A stretch of DNA of 64,000 nt from an uncultured Psychrobacter sp. (GTDB lineage: Bacteria > Pseudomonadota > Gammaproteobacteria > Pseudomonadales > Moraxellaceae). Each line of letters opens with the position of its first letter. The first letter of the stretch is position 1. Made by a program: the position numbers and the translations under genes. Positions 18,051 to 29,034 of the stretch are shown piece after piece. The notes beneath the pieces are model-generated. The model saw nothing but the letters and a program-made list of their open reading frames with translations. It was not told the origin of the DNA and ran no database searches. The DNA lies in the NCBI RefSeq assembly GCF_947495825.1, contig NZ_CANMAH010000008.1, forward strand, positions 124,001-188,000, written 5' to 3'.

Positions 18051-21000
18051 TTACATCTCCTGTGTAGTGGTCGGAGCTATCGTTGTTTGAGTTGAGCGAT
18101 TATCATCAAGACCATTACCAGTCTCGCTGTCACGTATCAAAGAATTATCATCAGCCATATTACCTACCATTGTTACTGGCGCATCCACTTTGCGTACCGA
18201 AGCTGGCATTGATGGATGGATAATGTTTACTTGTCCAACTGGATAGCCGATACAGCCTTCTGCTAAATAACCAACAAGCTGAACTGGCAACGTGATTTGT
18301 TGTTTATTAATCTCGATAGCTAGGTAATCGCCAGTTGCAATATTCCAGTTTTTGGCATCGTCAACACCGATACGCCATGCTGCTACAGGCAGTTGTTCAG
18401 CAACAATTGGACTTCGTGATGCCATCATCGAGCTGGCATAGATATTATAAACAGGTACCAATTTGGCTTGGCCTTTTGCTATATCCGTCGTCGTTATCGA
18501 ACCTGTTTCTGGAGCAATATATTGACGTGTTGGTAGACGCTCAAATATATCGAACAAGCGCACACCTGGGTCACCATTTTTCAGATGACCGCCAACTTTA
18601 TCTTGATATTTGTTCCATGCTTGCGGAGAGTTCCAACCTGGTGCATGGGCAAAAGGAATCATCGAGCTTGGGGTTTGTTTGCCGCTATAGCCTTCCATCG
18701 AAAAGGTTAAGCTGGTATCCCAATCTTTTGGCTGCATTGGTTCATGGACAGATATTGGCGCACGCATTGCGGTGCGACCAGAATAACGACGCGGCTGACG
18801 GGCAATTTTAAGACCCGTGATACGATAATCAGCATTAGGCGCCGCAGCTTTAATGCCAGCAAGCTTAGGATGAGTCGCTACTAGAGCACTAATCACATCA
18901 TCGAGCTGTGTCCAGTCGACATCTCGATCTTCTAAGCTGCTATGGACAGCATGCAACCAGCGCCAGCCTTCTTTGATGCTACTCATCGGATGATAATAAT
19001 TGTTATCATAAACCTGAAAGAAGCGCTGAGCACGACCCTCGCTTGATACCAAGGTACCATCCGCTTCAGCAAAGCTTGCAGCGGGCAGTACAATATCGAC
19101 ATCTTTATGCCAGTCGAGCAATTGATGATCAAGGGCAATGACTGTTTTATCTACTAACAACTGTGTTAGCTTGTTAGCATCGATCGCATCAGTCAGCTGG
19201 TTTTCAGCGACAATGACGACATCAAAATCAGTAGCTAGCATCTCTTCTACCGACTGTCCACCGAGCAGGCAAACACCCATGCTATTGGCATCAGGAACCG
19301 TTAAATAAATACCAGCCTGCGCCTGATAGCTTTTATTCACCTCTTTAAGTTCAAGTTTATCCGCAGGCTCACGCTTGACATCGTCTTGTGCATCTTTATC
19401 GGTACCTGTCTGCGGTTTAGCAGGTTTGGCTTCAAGCTCTTTATCTTCTTCAGGCTGATCATCAGCGGCAACGGCTTGGGCTTGCGTAGCCTGAACCTTG
19501 GCATTGTGCTCATCCACTTGTTGCTGTTCAGTGGCCTTGATTGCCAATCGTTTTTGTGTGAGTGCCTGAGTAATCTGGGCGGCTGCTTCTATCAGTGCCG
19601 TAGATGACAAGCTACTACCTGAGACGACCAATGGTTGATCTGCTTGAATCAAATCATAGGCTATCTGCTGGGCCAGCGCTTGCATGCCGTCAATATCAGC
19701 ATTGACATCTGTATTTTGTTGTTCAGATGCTTGTGGATCGGTTATTTCTGATAAATCATCTGCAAAATTAGCAATCTCATCAGCCACTTTAAAGCCAAGC
19801 TTGATAATATCCTCTGGCGTTGCGACCACACTGGCTTTACTAATGTCTTCAAGCTTAGTTTGGGTCACGTCAATCACATAGACTGGACTTAGCACATCCT
19901 GTGCAATACGTTTAACAGGTTCAGCAAGCCAAGCCTGTGTTTTGAGTGCTGCAGCCATTTTTAGGCCTTCGTTTTTTGCAGCTTGACGTACTGATAATGC
20001 GACGCGCGATGAGGTTTGCGTAATATCCTCACCCAAGACCAGTACCGCGTCATGACTTTCAATACCTGACAAACTAGGGTTGTAGATACCCTCAGTACTT
20101 AATACTTCAATGCATTTATTGACCAATGCTTGCTGCTGATGATTCAGTCCCGTTGAAAAGTTATCAAAACCTACTAGATTTTTTAGCGCAAAGTTGGTCT
20201 CTAAGCTAGCACGCGGCGAGCCAATACCAATGACTTTTTTGTCTTTGATACGCTTGATAGTTTCGTCTAAGGCATAGTCAATATTGATCTTGACATGTTT
20301 GTCATTGATACGCTCAAGCGCTTGGGTAGGTCGATCAGCACGATTGACATAGCCATAACCAAAACGACCACGATCGCATAAGAAGTAACGGTTTACTTCA
20401 CCGTTATAGCGGTTTTCGATACGGCGTAGCTCGCCATAACGTTCACCCGGTGAGATATTACAGCCAGCCGAGCAGCCATGACAGATACTAGGCGCATACT
20501 GCATGTCCCACTTACGGTTATAGCGCTCAGAATGGGTTCTATCGGTAAATACACCAGTGGGACAAACTTCGGTTAAGTTACCTGAAAACTCACTTTCAAA
20601 CTGACCATCTTTCTCACGACCAAAATAAACGCGGTTGTTTGAACCATAAACGCCCAAATCTTCGCCGCCAGCGTAGTCTTTATAAAAACGTACACAGCGA
20701 TAGCAAGCAATACAGCGGTTCATTTCATGCGCAATAAACGGCCCAAGATCTTGGTTATGGTGCGTACGTTTGGTAAAGCGGTAGCGACGACTGTTATGAC
20801 CTGACATATAAGTCATATCTTGCAAGTGGCAATGACCACCTTCCTCACAAGTTGGGCAGTCGTGTGGATGGTTGGTCATCAGTAGCTCAACCATCGACTT
20901 ACGAAACGCTTTGGCTTCATCATCAGTGACCGAAATGTACATGTCATCGCCTGGCGCAACCATACACGACATCACAAGACGACCTTTACCTGCTTCCATA

Positions 21001-21173
21001 TCTTCTTTATTTTGATACTGCTTGACGGCGCACTGACGACACGAGCCCACTGAACCTAAGGCTGGATGATAACAAAAGTATGGCACATCAATGCCAAGTG
21101 ACAAACATGCCTGTAGCAAGTTATCGCTGCTATCTACTTCGACAGTGGTCCCATCAATATGTATGACTGCCAT
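18051..21173 (-). CDS. nuoG: NADH-quinone oxidoreductase subunit G with charged internal insertion
   Basis: The largest peripheral-arm subunit of complex I. At the N-terminus lies a 2Fe-2S ferredoxin domain ([15 protein letters not shown], residues ~34-48, then Cys in MSC ~69). Then come the His/Cys cluster [12 protein letters not shown] (~103-114) and [13 protein letters not shown] (~154-166). A molybdopterin-oxidoreductase-like domain starts with a 4Fe-4S motif ([13 protein letters not shown], ~231-243). At 1040 residues it is longer than E. coli NuoG (908). Much of the excess is a Gln/Glu/Lys/Asp-rich low-complexity segment at residues ~537-611 (about 19340-19565). The frame is uninterrupted on both sides, so this is an insertion, not a frameshift. 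It lies 10 bases after nuoF. Confidence 0.96.
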   Translation of the reverse strand: MAVIHIDGTTVEVDSSDNLLQACLSLGIDVPYFCYHPALGSVGSCRQCAVKQYQNKEDMEAGKGRLVMSCMVAPGDDMYISVTDDEAKAFRKSMVELLMTNHPHDCPTCEEGGHCHLQDMTYMSGHNSRRYRFTKRTHHNQDLGPFIAHEMNRCIACYRCVRFYKDYAGGEDLGVYGSNNRVYFGREKDGQFESEFSGNLTEVCPTGVFTDRTHSERYNRKWDMQYAPSICHGCSAGCNISPGERYGELRRIENRYNGEVNRYFLCDRGRFGYGYVNRADRPTQALERINDKHVKINIDYALDETIKRIKDKKVIGIGSPRASLETNFALKNLVGFDNFSTGLNHQQQALVNKCIEVLSTEGIYNPSLSGIESHDAVLVLGEDITQTSSRVALSVRQAAKNEGLKMAAALKTQAWLAEPVKRIAQDVLSPVYVIDVTQTKLEDISKASVVATPEDIIKLGFKVADEIANFADDLSEITDPQASEQQNTDVNADIDGMQALAQQIAYDLIQADQPLVVSGSSLSSTALIEAAAQITQALTQKRLAIKATEQQQVDEHNAKVQATQAQAVAADDQPEEDKELEAKPAKPQTGTDKDAQDDVKREPADKLELKEVNKSYQAQAGIYLTVPDANSMGVCLLGGQSVEEMLATDFDVVIVAENQLTDAIDANKLTQLLVDKTVIALDHQLLDWHKDVDIVLPAASFAEADGTLVSSEGRAQRFFQVYDNNYYHPMSSIKEGWRWLHAVHSSLEDRDVDWTQLDDVISALVATHPKLAGIKAAAPNADYRITGLKIARQPRRYSGRTAMRAPISVHEPMQPKDWDTSLTFSMEGYSGKQTPSSMIPFAHAPGWNSPQAWNKYQDKVGGHLKNGDPGVRLFDIFERLPTRQYIAPETGSITTTDIAKGQAKLVPVYNIYASSMMASRSPIVAEQLPVAAWRIGVDDAKNWNIATGDYLAIEINKQQITLPVQLVGYLAEGCIGYPVGQVNIIHPSMPASVRKVDAPVTMVGNMADDNSLIRDSETGNGLDDNRSTQTTIAPTTTQEM

Positions 21174-21183
21174 GCCGTTCTCC

Positions 21184-22608
21184 TTATTTCACTACTGGCT
21201 GTTGATGGGCTGCCGCTTCAATAACGTCTACACCAACTGCCTGTGCAATTTTTTGATCAAACTCAGGTCGGAAATATTTAATCGCACTCATCAGTGGTTC
21301 CATCGCACCTGGCGCATGGGCACAGAAAGTTTTACCAATCCATAAGTCACGCGTGAGGCCCTCTAGTTTTTCTACATCGCCTACTTGCCCCTCACCATCA
21401 TTGATAGCGGTAAGTAATTTCACACCCCATGGCAGGCCATCACGACATGGCGTACACCAGCCGCATGATTCGCGCTGAAAGAAAATCTCAAGGTTACGAA
21501 GTAATGGCACCATATCTTGTGCTTCATCGACCACCATAATCAGTCCAGTACCCATACGGCTGCCGGCTTTTTGAATGGTGTCAAAATCTACTACCACATC
21601 TAAGTGGTCAGCGGTTAAAAAGTCAGTCGATGCCCCGCCTGGCAACCATGCTTTTAGCTTTTTGCCCTCAAGCATACCGCCAGCCAAGTCTTCGATAATT
21701 TCACGAGCGGTATAACCAAATGGCAACTCCCATAAACCTGGGTCATTGACCAAACCTGAGCAACCAAATATTTTTGTACCAGGGGTCTCGCTTTTGCCTT
21801 TGATCTTGGATAATGACTGATACCATTCAACGCCATGGTTCAAGATAGCTGGCATATTACTTAATGTCTCGACGTTATTGACCACTGTCGGTCTGCCCCA
21901 CGCGCCAGAGATTTGCGGAAATGGCGGTTTGGTACGTGGATTGGCTCGGCGGCCTTCTAAACAATTAATAAGCGCTGTTTCTTCACCGCAGATATAGCGC
22001 CCAGCACCTGTATGCACATGCAAATGAAAACTAAAATCTGAGCCTAAGATGTTGTCGCCCATCAGGTTATTGGCTAAACACTCTTCGATGGCCGCAACCA
22101 AACGCTCGGCTGCCAAAATATACTCACCGCGGATAAAGATATAGCCGTCGGTCGCGCCAATCGCATGGGCGGTGATAAGCATGCCTTCGATGAGCTGAAA
22201 TGGCAGACGCTCCATTAATAAACGGTCTTTAAATGTACCCGGCTCCATCTCATCAGCATTACAGATAAGATAGCGCGGCAAACCGTCTGGCGGTGACATA
22301 AATGACCACTTTAGGCCAGCATTAAAACCTGCACCGCCGCGGCCTCTCACATTGGCCGCTTTAATCATATTTTCAACATCTTTAGGGGCTTTATTTAAAG
22401 CTTGTTTTAGACCAGTAAAGCCTTCTAAAGACTGATAAGTAGCCAAATCTAATACGGCATCATGATGAGCTAGGCGCCATGTTAGCGGCTTAGTTTGGCT
22501 ATTGGCTGTGGCCTTGTCACCATAAATTGGCACACGCTGATCATTAAGCTGGCTTGGTGCTTGACCTTGACGACGGCGAGCAATCTGCTCTGACAGTGTT
22601 AATCTCAT
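21184..22608 (-). CDS. nuoF: NADH-quinone oxidoreductase subunit F (NADH- and FMN-binding)
   Basis: A 474-residue flavoprotein that takes the hydride from NADH onto FMN and passes electrons to its 4Fe-4S cluster N3. The glycine-rich NADH/FMN motif RGRGGAGFNAGLKW lies at residues ~87-100, CNADEMEPGTFKDR at ~116-129, and the cluster ligands CGWCTPCRDG at ~377-386, with a further Cys near 425. It overlaps nuoE by 4 bases and is followed by nuoG at 10 bases. The N-terminal ~50 residues are longer than the E. coli form. Confidence 0.96.
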   Translation of the reverse strand: MRLTLSEQIARRRQGQAPSQLNDQRVPIYGDKATANSQTKPLTWRLAHHDAVLDLATYQSLEGFTGLKQALNKAPKDVENMIKAANVRGRGGAGFNAGLKWSFMSPPDGLPRYLICNADEMEPGTFKDRLLMERLPFQLIEGMLITAHAIGATDGYIFIRGEYILAAERLVAAIEECLANNLMGDNILGSDFSFHLHVHTGAGRYICGEETALINCLEGRRANPRTKPPFPQISGAWGRPTVVNNVETLSNMPAILNHGVEWYQSLSKIKGKSETPGTKIFGCSGLVNDPGLWELPFGYTAREIIEDLAGGMLEGKKLKAWLPGGASTDFLTADHLDVVVDFDTIQKAGSRMGTGLIMVVDEAQDMVPLLRNLEIFFQRESCGWCTPCRDGLPWGVKLLTAINDGEGQVGDVEKLEGLTRDLWIGKTFCAHAPGAMEPLMSAIKYFRPEFDQKIAQAVGVDVIEAAAHQQPVVK

Positions 22609-23114
22609 GCGTATAGCTCCAATAACTGTGCGACCTCAGAGGGCTGAATAGGACCATAAGTGTCTTCATCAATCAGTACAGCCGGCCCTTTGTCACAATT
22701 ACCCAAACAACAGATTGGCAACAGAGTGAAACGGCCATCATGTGTCGTCTGACCATATTCGATACCTAGCTGCAATCTGAGCTCAGCTGATAGCGCTTCA
22801 TAGCCAGTTAAATAGCAGGCAACGGAGTCACAAATCAAGATGACATGACGACCAACAGGCTGACGGTAAATACGGTTGAAGAAAGTGGCGACCCCGTCCA
22901 TATCTGTCACCGGTATATTTAAAATATTGGCAATCGCGTTTACTTGTGCGTCATCTACCCAGCCATTGCGTTTTTGTACGATCTTTAATGCGTCTAGTGA
23001 GGCTGCGCGAGCATGTGGATAATGATGCATAAACTCATGTATCGCTGCAATCTCCTCAGTAGTGAGAATGCTGGCCACATCTACTTTTGGCATTTTATCG
23101 GAAACAATTTTCAT
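22605..23114 (-). CDS. nuoE: NADH-quinone oxidoreductase subunit E (2Fe-2S)
   Basis: A 169-residue thioredoxin-like subunit that holds the 2Fe-2S cluster N1a. The four ligands appear as CDSVAC (residues ~95-100) and CLGNC (~136-140). The N-terminal helical region (IHEFMHHYPHARAASLDALK) is typical. Normal length (E. coli 166). It overlaps nuoF by 4 bases and follows nuoCD after 139 bp. Confidence 0.95.
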   Translation of the reverse strand: MKIVSDKMPKVDVASILTTEEIAAIHEFMHHYPHARAASLDALKIVQKRNGWVDDAQVNAIANILNIPVTDMDGVATFFNRIYRQPVGRHVILICDSVACYLTGYEALSAELRLQLGIEYGQTTHDGRFTLLPICCLGNCDKGPAVLIDEDTYGPIQPSEVAQLLELYA

Positions 23115-23253
23115 AATCTTCTATCTTTCCTCAATCATCACGCTTTATCACACTACAAGGATGTCTTATTGCGACTTTTGCTATATTAAAATATTACCGC
23201 ATTTGACGTGTTATTTAGCAATAATGCATTGATTAAATTGTCTTTTTTAATGT

Positions 23254-25029
23254 TTAGCGATCGCAATCTGCCATCACAATGTCAATTGATGCCAAATACA
23301 TAATGGCATCTGACACCAAGGAGCCATTAATTACTGAGGGCATTTGCTGCAAATGCGCAAATGTCGGCGTACGAATACGGGTTCGGTAACTCATCGTGGC
23401 TTTGTCGGACGTTATGTAATAACTGTTTAGACCTTTGGTCGCCTCCACTATCGTTGTACACTCACCCGCCGGCATCACAGGGCCCCAAGATACAGATATA
23501 AAGTGGTTAATCAGCGTTTCGATATCATTCAATGTACGGTCTTTTGGCGGTGGTACGGCCAGTGGATGGTCAGCTTTATAAGGCCCTTGCGGCATATGAT
23601 CCATACACTGACGAATAATACGTAACGACTGACGCATCTCTTCGACTTTGATCATACAACGGTCATAAGCATCGCCGTTGTAACCAATAGGCACTTCAAA
23701 ATCAAAGTTCTCATAACCCATATAAGGACGCGCTTTTCGTAGGTCAAAGTCTACACCTGTCGCACGGAGACCGGCTCCAGTAACGCCCCAAGCCAATGCT
23801 TGCTTGGCATTATACTGTGCAACGCCTTGGGTTCTTCCTTTTAGCACACTGTTTTGTAGGGCCGCTTTGACATATTCATCCAGACGCTTTGGCATCCAAT
23901 CTAAAAACTCACGAACCAAACGTTGCCAGCCACGCGGTAGATCAGCAGCAGTACCACCGATACGGAACCACGCTGGGTGCATACGATAACCCGTCACCGC
24001 CTCAATGACGTCATACGCTTTTTGGCGATCGGTAAACATGTAAAATACAGGAGTCATACCGCCAGCATCTTGAATAAAAGTACCAACAAACAGCAGGTTA
24101 TTAGTAATGCGAAAAAACTCACTCATCATCACGCGAATGGTCTGCGCCCGATCTGGCACAGTAATACCCGCAAGCTTTTCGACTGACATGATGTACGGTA
24201 GCTCATTCATCACACCGCCAAGGTAGTCAATACGGTCGGTATAAGGGATAAATGAATGCCATGTTTGACGCTCTGCCATCTTTTCAGCACCGCGGTGGTG
24301 ATAACCGATATCAGGAATACAATCGACTACTTCCTCACCATCAAGCTGCAGTACAAGTCTGAACGCACCATGAGCAGAAGGGTGATTGGGACCGATGTTC
24401 AAAAACATAAAGTCTTCATCACGCCCTAAGCGCTTCATGCCCCATTCTTCTGGCACAAAACGCAGGTTTTCTTGTTCATAGCGCTGTTTGGCAGTGTTTA
24501 AAAAGTACGGCGTAAATTCGGTTGCGCGTGCATGGTACTCTTTACGCAGTGGATGTCCTTCCCAATATTTGGGCAACAAGATACGGGTTAGGTGTGGATG
24601 ACCACTAAAAACAATACCAAACATATCCCACACTTCGCGCTCATACCAGTTGGCATTTGGCCAAATATTAGTGGCGCTCGGTAAATTTAAATCCTCTTCG
24701 CTCAGAGCAACCTTGATACGTATATCACTATTACGTTCAAGCGACATTAGATGATAAAACACGGTAAAGTCACTATCAGGTAACCCGGCACGGTGCTGAC
24801 GTAGACGCTCATCTATCGCTGATAAGTCAAATAACATGACATAAGGCTTTGGCAATTTACGTAAGAATAAAAGCACATCGAGCAAATCGGCACGCGCGAC
24901 CCAAACCGTTGGAATATCATCAACAGTCTGCTGTACCACGAACTTACCTGCATAATTGTGCCCCAGCTCTCTAATAACTGCAGGTACAGGCTTTATCTTA
25001 GAATCTTTGTTTTCGACTACCGTGACCAT
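23254..25029 (-). CDS. nuoC: NADH-quinone oxidoreductase fused subunit C/D
   Basis: A 591-residue fusion of NuoC and NuoD (nuoCD), as in E. coli and other gamma-proteobacteria. Residues ~1-185 are the 30-kDa NuoC part ([20 protein letters not shown]). From ~200 the 49-kDa NuoD part begins with [20 protein letters not shown] and [20 protein letters not shown], whose His and Tyr belong to the quinone-binding site. The C-terminus ends in [11 protein letters not shown], typical for NuoD. The ATG at 25029 is used. It lies 128 bp after nuoB, looser than the distal part of the operon. Confidence 0.96.
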   Translation of the reverse strand: MVTVVENKDSKIKPVPAVIRELGHNYAGKFVVQQTVDDIPTVWVARADLLDVLLFLRKLPKPYVMLFDLSAIDERLRQHRAGLPDSDFTVFYHLMSLERNSDIRIKVALSEEDLNLPSATNIWPNANWYEREVWDMFGIVFSGHPHLTRILLPKYWEGHPLRKEYHARATEFTPYFLNTAKQRYEQENLRFVPEEWGMKRLGRDEDFMFLNIGPNHPSAHGAFRLVLQLDGEEVVDCIPDIGYHHRGAEKMAERQTWHSFIPYTDRIDYLGGVMNELPYIMSVEKLAGITVPDRAQTIRVMMSEFFRITNNLLFVGTFIQDAGGMTPVFYMFTDRQKAYDVIEAVTGYRMHPAWFRIGGTAADLPRGWQRLVREFLDWMPKRLDEYVKAALQNSVLKGRTQGVAQYNAKQALAWGVTGAGLRATGVDFDLRKARPYMGYENFDFEVPIGYNGDAYDRCMIKVEEMRQSLRIIRQCMDHMPQGPYKADHPLAVPPPKDRTLNDIETLINHFISVSWGPVMPAGECTTIVEATKGLNSYYITSDKATMSYRTRIRTPTFAHLQQMPSVINGSLVSDAIMYLASIDIVMADCDR

Positions 25030-25157
25030 GAATGATACATTCCTTCATTAATCATAACCAAACTATGATGAGCGTATGCGCACTTCGCACTTTTATGGGT
25101 TATTTACTACTAGCCAAACCAATACATGCAGTAAAAGCTGGCTAAATATAAGCAGTA

Positions 25158-25835
25158 TTAAATGCTATCTGGACTACGCAAGTTTTTTACAGCGATACGA
25201 TCTGCTTGTTTACGGTCGCGTTCAGGGGTCATTTGTGGCTGATAAATACCTTGATCATTGACATGAACCCCTAGCGGACGCCGCTCATTGGTAATGGACT
25301 CTTGGAGTAGCATCAGACCTTGAATCAATGCCTCTGGACGCGGCGGACAGCCTGGAACATAGACGTCCACAGGAATGATTTTATCGACACCTTGTACCAC
25401 TGAGTAAATATCATACATACCGCCAGAGTTGGCACACGCTCCCATTGAGATGACCCATTTTGGTTCAAGCATCTGCTCATAGAGACGCTGGATAACGGGT
25501 GCCATCTTAATAAAACAGGTGCCTGCAACAATCATCACGTCCGCCTGACGGGGCGAGGCACGAATAACCTCTGCACCGAAGCGTGATAAATCATGAACTG
25601 CAGTAAGTGTCGTTGCATATTCGACATAACAGCAAGAAGTACCAAAGTTAAATGGCCACAGTGAGTGCTTACGCCCCCAATTTGCTGTTGAATGAACAAG
25701 GTCTTCTAGACGTCCCATAAAGACATTTTTATTTACTTCATCTTCGATAGGGTCATTGACCGTTTGGCGAGACTGTGCAGGATAGGTATCTGCATCAGGG
25801 TTGGCTTTTGTTAATGTGTATTTCATAACATACAA
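25158..25835 (-). CDS. nuoB: NADH-quinone oxidoreductase subunit B (cluster N2)
   Basis: A 225-residue peripheral-arm subunit holding 4Fe-4S cluster N2, the last electron carrier before ubiquinone. The adjacent cysteines of [11 protein letters not shown] (residues ~64-74), the Cys of [11 protein letters not shown] (~125-135) and [15 protein letters not shown] (~160-174) are the four ligands. Length is close to E. coli (220). It lies 180 bp after nuoA. Confidence 0.96.
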   Translation of the reverse strand: MYVMKYTLTKANPDADTYPAQSRQTVNDPIEDEVNKNVFMGRLEDLVHSTANWGRKHSLWPFNFGTSCCYVEYATTLTAVHDLSRFGAEVIRASPRQADVMIVAGTCFIKMAPVIQRLYEQMLEPKWVISMGACANSGGMYDIYSVVQGVDKIIPVDVYVPGCPPRPEALIQGLMLLQESITNERRPLGVHVNDQGIYQPQMTPERDRKQADRIAVKNLRSPDSI

Positions 25836-26015
25836 CCTTTATATTAAGCGAAGGGTGACAACCAACTGATCATCACTATCGCTATAATTTTTATGATTAA
25901 TAAGCAACTATTAATACAAACATACTGTCATTATATAGCGTTGTTACTACCAATCTACAGCTACTCTTTACCAGTAATTCCAAGCAAGATTTGCTTTAGA
26001 CAAAACGAACAACGA

Positions 26016-26639
26016 TCAACGATCGACGTTTTCTGGCTTGGTAGACGCCGCAAAATCCACAGAAGTAATATTACCTGTGGTATTGATATGGTCTATACTT
26101 TTTAGATGACGACGGTTGGTTTCAATATTGTTTGAAACATTGACCTGTCCTGAAGACTGGGCAGGTATCTTACCAGTAGGATCTACCATTAGCTCATGAG
26201 CACCATTGAACTTGGTAATATCAGCCAAATTAAAGCCCGCTGGTGCAGCATAAAGACGTTCTTTTTTACGGCGTCTATCAGCAGGTGCCCAATTCATAGC
26301 ACCCAAGCTTAGCTCATATATCAAACCAATGATTAAAATACCAATAAATATCGCCGCTGCTGCAAACCCAAGCCAACTGGCCTCACGGACTGAGACCGCA
26401 TAAGCATACAAATACAGCGCTTCTAAATCAAAGATGACAAAAAAGATAGCCACCAAATAGAATTTGGCAGACAAACGAATACGGGCGTTGCCAGATCCGA
26501 CAACACCCGCTTCAAATACTTCTTCTTTTTGTAAACCCTGAGAGCGACCGCCAAGTAAGCGCGGAACAGCCAGCATAAAGACGACTAGCCCCATAGCGGC
26601 TAGAATAAAAGCGACTGCTGACCAATTAAAAGCAGACAT
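26016..26639 (-). CDS. nuoA: NADH-quinone oxidoreductase subunit A with long C-terminal tail
   Basis: First gene of the nuo operon. It is a three-helix membrane subunit with the conserved loop YEAG-like KEEVFEAGVVGSGNARIRL (residues ~38-56) and FFVIFDLEALYLYAYAVSV (~66-84) carrying the buried acidic residues. E. coli NuoA has 147 residues; this has 207. The extra ~70 C-terminal residues are hydrophilic and Asn/Thr-rich with no recognisable domain. The ATG at 26639 has GAGGAG 11 bases upstream. Confidence 0.94.
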   Translation of the reverse strand: MSAFNWSAVAFILAAMGLVVFMLAVPRLLGGRSQGLQKEEVFEAGVVGSGNARIRLSAKFYLVAIFFVIFDLEALYLYAYAVSVREASWLGFAAAAIFIGILIIGLIYELSLGAMNWAPADRRRKKERLYAAPAGFNLADITKFNGAHELMVDPTGKIPAQSSGQVNVSNNIETNRRHLKSIDHINTTGNITSVDFAASTKPENVDR

Positions 26640-27423
26640 GATAATACGTGCTCCTCACCCAATTTCGTGTCGTAAGTAACGCAAACCATTGTTCTATAAA
26701 GAATAACAGCATAGCATTACCTGACGCAGACGAAAACACAAAGGCTGTGCTGGTAACGACCAATTATCAAGATTATTGACGACGGTATAAGACGATACCA
26801 ACCGTAAATCTATCTAAATACTAAAAATATTAAAGCAGTCTACTGCTCTTTGACACTAAGACCCAAAACAGAGAGACTGGCAATCTTCAGCTATCCTATC
26901 AGTCAAAAACTGTAGCATATCTAGATAAAGGCTGGTCATCAAATCCATCTAATAAAGACGCAAGATAAATTTATTAAATCAATATCATATTTAGACATTT
27001 AATTGATTTAATAACTCATTACGCGTAATCAACAATGGTATGACAACTGGCATAAACTGTTTGCTCACTATACGCATATCACCCATCAAAAGCCAGTTTT
27101 TAACTGTATTATGTAGTCATTTTATATGCTACAAAATATGTATTTTATAAAACCAAATGTGCTACTCACTCCTAAAGCTATAGCAGGACCGATAGTTTGG
27201 TTGACAGTCCAATAATTGGGATAAACACATTGGACAATGTAGTCAATTACCAAAAATCACAACGAGTATATCTAGAAATAATAGCACTATACAACAGAGT
27301 ATTTGATATGCGTGGCAAGACTGCGAGTATTGTAAACCAAATACATCCAATTGCAACCTGCCCGCAGCGCTACTTTAAATAAATATTGCTATGCATGGTT
27401 GTGTTCTATGGCTTATAGCCAAT
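26640..27423. other. Upstream region of the nuo operon, non-coding
   Basis: About 780 bp of AT-rich DNA lies between nuoA and the lolA terminator, both on the minus strand, so the nuo promoter must be here. A perfect 12-bp palindrome ATTACGCGTAAT stands at 27018-27029, a possible operator. A 61-codon plus-strand frame from 27197 begins with TTG, has no Shine-Dalgarno and no recognisable protein features. I see no RNA gene. Confidence 0.5.
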
Positions 27424-27460
27424 AAAAAAGAGGTAGATCCAAATAATGGACTACCCCTTT
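27424..27460 (-). terminator. Rho-independent terminator after lolA
   Basis: On the minus strand AAAGGGGTAGTCC pairs with GGATCTACCTCTTT (one bulge, one G-T pair), followed by TTTTTTATTGG. It lies 56 bases after the lolA stop. Confidence 0.75.
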
Positions 27461-27515
27461 ATTAATGATTAAATCATGAATCAATCAATACTACTGTGTT
27501 TATTTTATCAGCCGA

Positions 27516-28193
27516 TTACTGATTGATGACATCTACGCCTTTTGGCGGCGTAAATTTAAACTGACTACTGCTAATACTTGGATTGAGTTTGATACTATTA
27601 AATTTAATCGATGTGGTTTGTCCAAGTGTATCATTCAGCACCATCATGACAGGCTTACCACCATTAAAGCTTACCGATAGATTTTTAAAACTAGCATCAC
27701 CTGTTTTAGGATATAGTACGTAGTAATTTTTGTTTTCGTACGGTTGGGTGACTTTAAAGTTTTTATCAATCTTACTTGGATCGCCTGATAGTAATAATGC
27801 TGGCGTGTTGCCTACTTGACTATCTACGCCTTGCTTGGTTGCTTGCTCCAAATCTTTGTCATAGATCCACATTGAGTTGCCATTTGCGACAATCAGCTGC
27901 TCTGATGGTGATTTGGTTTCCCAGCGAAAGTTATTAGGACGCTGAACGCTCATTGAACCTTTAAAGGTGCCATTGGTTGCGCCTTTAGTCGTCTGAGTAA
28001 AGTCGGCAGTCATGCTCTTAGTGTTGGTTAATAGCTTGTTTAAACGTTTGGCTGCGACCAAATTATCAGCAGGTGCCGCTGTCGCTGACTGGGTCAATGC
28101 TATCATCGGTGCTGCCACACCAAACGTAGTCATTAATACACCAGCTAGCGCGCCACTCATCATTTTTTGTTTTACTGTCGTCGATAAAGTCAT
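27516..28193 (-). CDS. lolA: Outer-membrane lipoprotein carrier protein LolA
   Basis: A 225-residue periplasmic chaperone that carries lipoproteins from the LolCDE transporter to LolB at the outer membrane. The N-terminus is a signal peptide (basic start, hydrophobic core near residues 12-30, likely cleavage after ATA near residue 39). The mature part has the family pattern KSMTADFTQTT, then MSVQRPNNFRWETKSPSEQ and the strand VANGNSMWIYDKDLEQAT, ending in FTPPKGVDVIN. The ATG at 28193 follows AGAGGA at 6 bases. It is monocistronic with its own terminator. Confidence 0.93.
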   Translation of the reverse strand: MTLSTTVKQKMMSGALAGVLMTTFGVAAPMIALTQSATAAPADNLVAAKRLNKLLTNTKSMTADFTQTTKGATNGTFKGSMSVQRPNNFRWETKSPSEQLIVANGNSMWIYDKDLEQATKQGVDSQVGNTPALLLSGDPSKIDKNFKVTQPYENKNYYVLYPKTGDASFKNLSVSFNGGKPVMMVLNDTLGQTTSIKFNSIKLNPSISSSQFKFTPPKGVDVINQ

Positions 28194-28587
28194 GGTTTTT
28201 CCTCTCGTGATAAAAATAAAATATCAATTAACATAAAAATTAGATCATCGTGTTTTTGTTATGTTGACCCATTGCACCAGATAAGATCATGTGCAGTATG
28301 AGTCATTGCAATAAATATATAAATATCATGATGATATATTTATCTTATTTTGATCTAACCATTTAGTTGCCAGTTTCTTGTTTGTTGATTTTAATTTTAG
28401 TCTTGCTTTAACTCTCAACAAAATAACGCTAATAACTAATAAGCACAGTGTGCCAGTTTTTTTATTACGCGCCTAGTCTTCAATTGCAATCAATACTACG
28501 CCTGCCATACACGCTTGTAACGCCAGTAGTTACACTGTTTTATTCTTCTATCGTTCTATCCTAGTAAATAATAGTAAAAGCGAACAT
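28194..28587. other. Region upstream of lolA
   Basis: About 390 bp with no open frame of note. An AT-rich interrupted dyad lies around 28319-28343, where ATAAATATCAT is answered by ATGATATATTTAT with one extra AT pair. It is probably part of the lolA promoter region, or simply AT-rich DNA. Confidence 0.4.
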
Positions 28588-28624
28588 AAAAAAGTCCCTA
28601 TCACCAATTGGTAATAGGGACTTA
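28588..28624 (-). terminator. Rho-independent terminator after rpmA
   Basis: The arms AAGTCCCTAT and ATAGGGACTT form a 10-bp stem with inner ACC/GGT pairing. On the minus strand the stem is followed by TTTTATG. It lies 61 bases after the rpmA stop and closes rplU-rpmA. Confidence 0.85.
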
Positions 28625-28684
28625 AATATGTAGCAAGCTACGTTATTGTTATAAAATAAAGCAGCTTAAGCTCAAAAGCGATGA

Positions 28685-28942
28685 TTACTCGCTTTCAACC
28701 GTTACATAACGACGGTTAAATTTACCTTTGGTCGCAAACTTTACAACGCCGTCATTTAAGGCAAATAAAGTATGGTCACGACCCATGCCAACGCCTTCGC
28801 CTGCGTGGAATTCTGTACCACGTTGACGTACGATGATGTTACCAGCTGTGATAGCTTGGCCACCAAAGATTTTTACGCCCAGCATTTTTGGGTTTGAATC
28901 ACGACCGTTACGAGTCGAACCGGCAGCTTTTTTATGTGCCAT
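28685..28942 (-). CDS. rpmA: 50S ribosomal protein L27
   Basis: An 85-residue ribosomal protein with the L27 N-terminal signature [19 protein letters not shown], which reaches the peptidyl-transferase centre, and the [15 protein letters not shown] core (residues ~34-49). There is no cleaved N-terminal extension of the Firmicute type. The ATG at 28942 has GGAG upstream. It follows rplU by 92 bp, the conserved rplU-rpmA pair. Confidence 0.98.
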   Translation of the reverse strand: MAHKKAAGSTRNGRDSNPKMLGVKIFGGQAITAGNIIVRQRGTEFHAGEGVGMGRDHTLFALNDGVVKFATKGKFNRRYVTVESE

Positions 28943-29034
28943 GAGAAAATCTCCTTGTTAATGTGACTTACCGCCAATGCGATAACTCTTAAGCATTTAG
29001 TGCGCTAGTTTAGCGATAATCGCTAAATAGGGAA

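Noticed and set aside
18335-18811. 158-residue plus-strand frame opposite nuoG
   Set aside because: Antisense of the conserved C-terminal part of nuoG; no start signal or motif.
19340-19565. Frameshift or assembly error in nuoG
   Set aside because: The reading frame is continuous and clear NuoG sequence resumes on both sides; it is a low-complexity insertion.
27197-27382. 61-codon plus-strand frame upstream of lolA
   Set aside because: TTG start, no Shine-Dalgarno, no recognisable motif and lies in AT-rich DNA full of spurious frames.
28319-28343. AT-rich dyad upstream of lolA as a specific operator
   Set aside because: Composition is nearly pure A/T and arms differ in length; dyads of this kind arise readily in AT-rich DNA.
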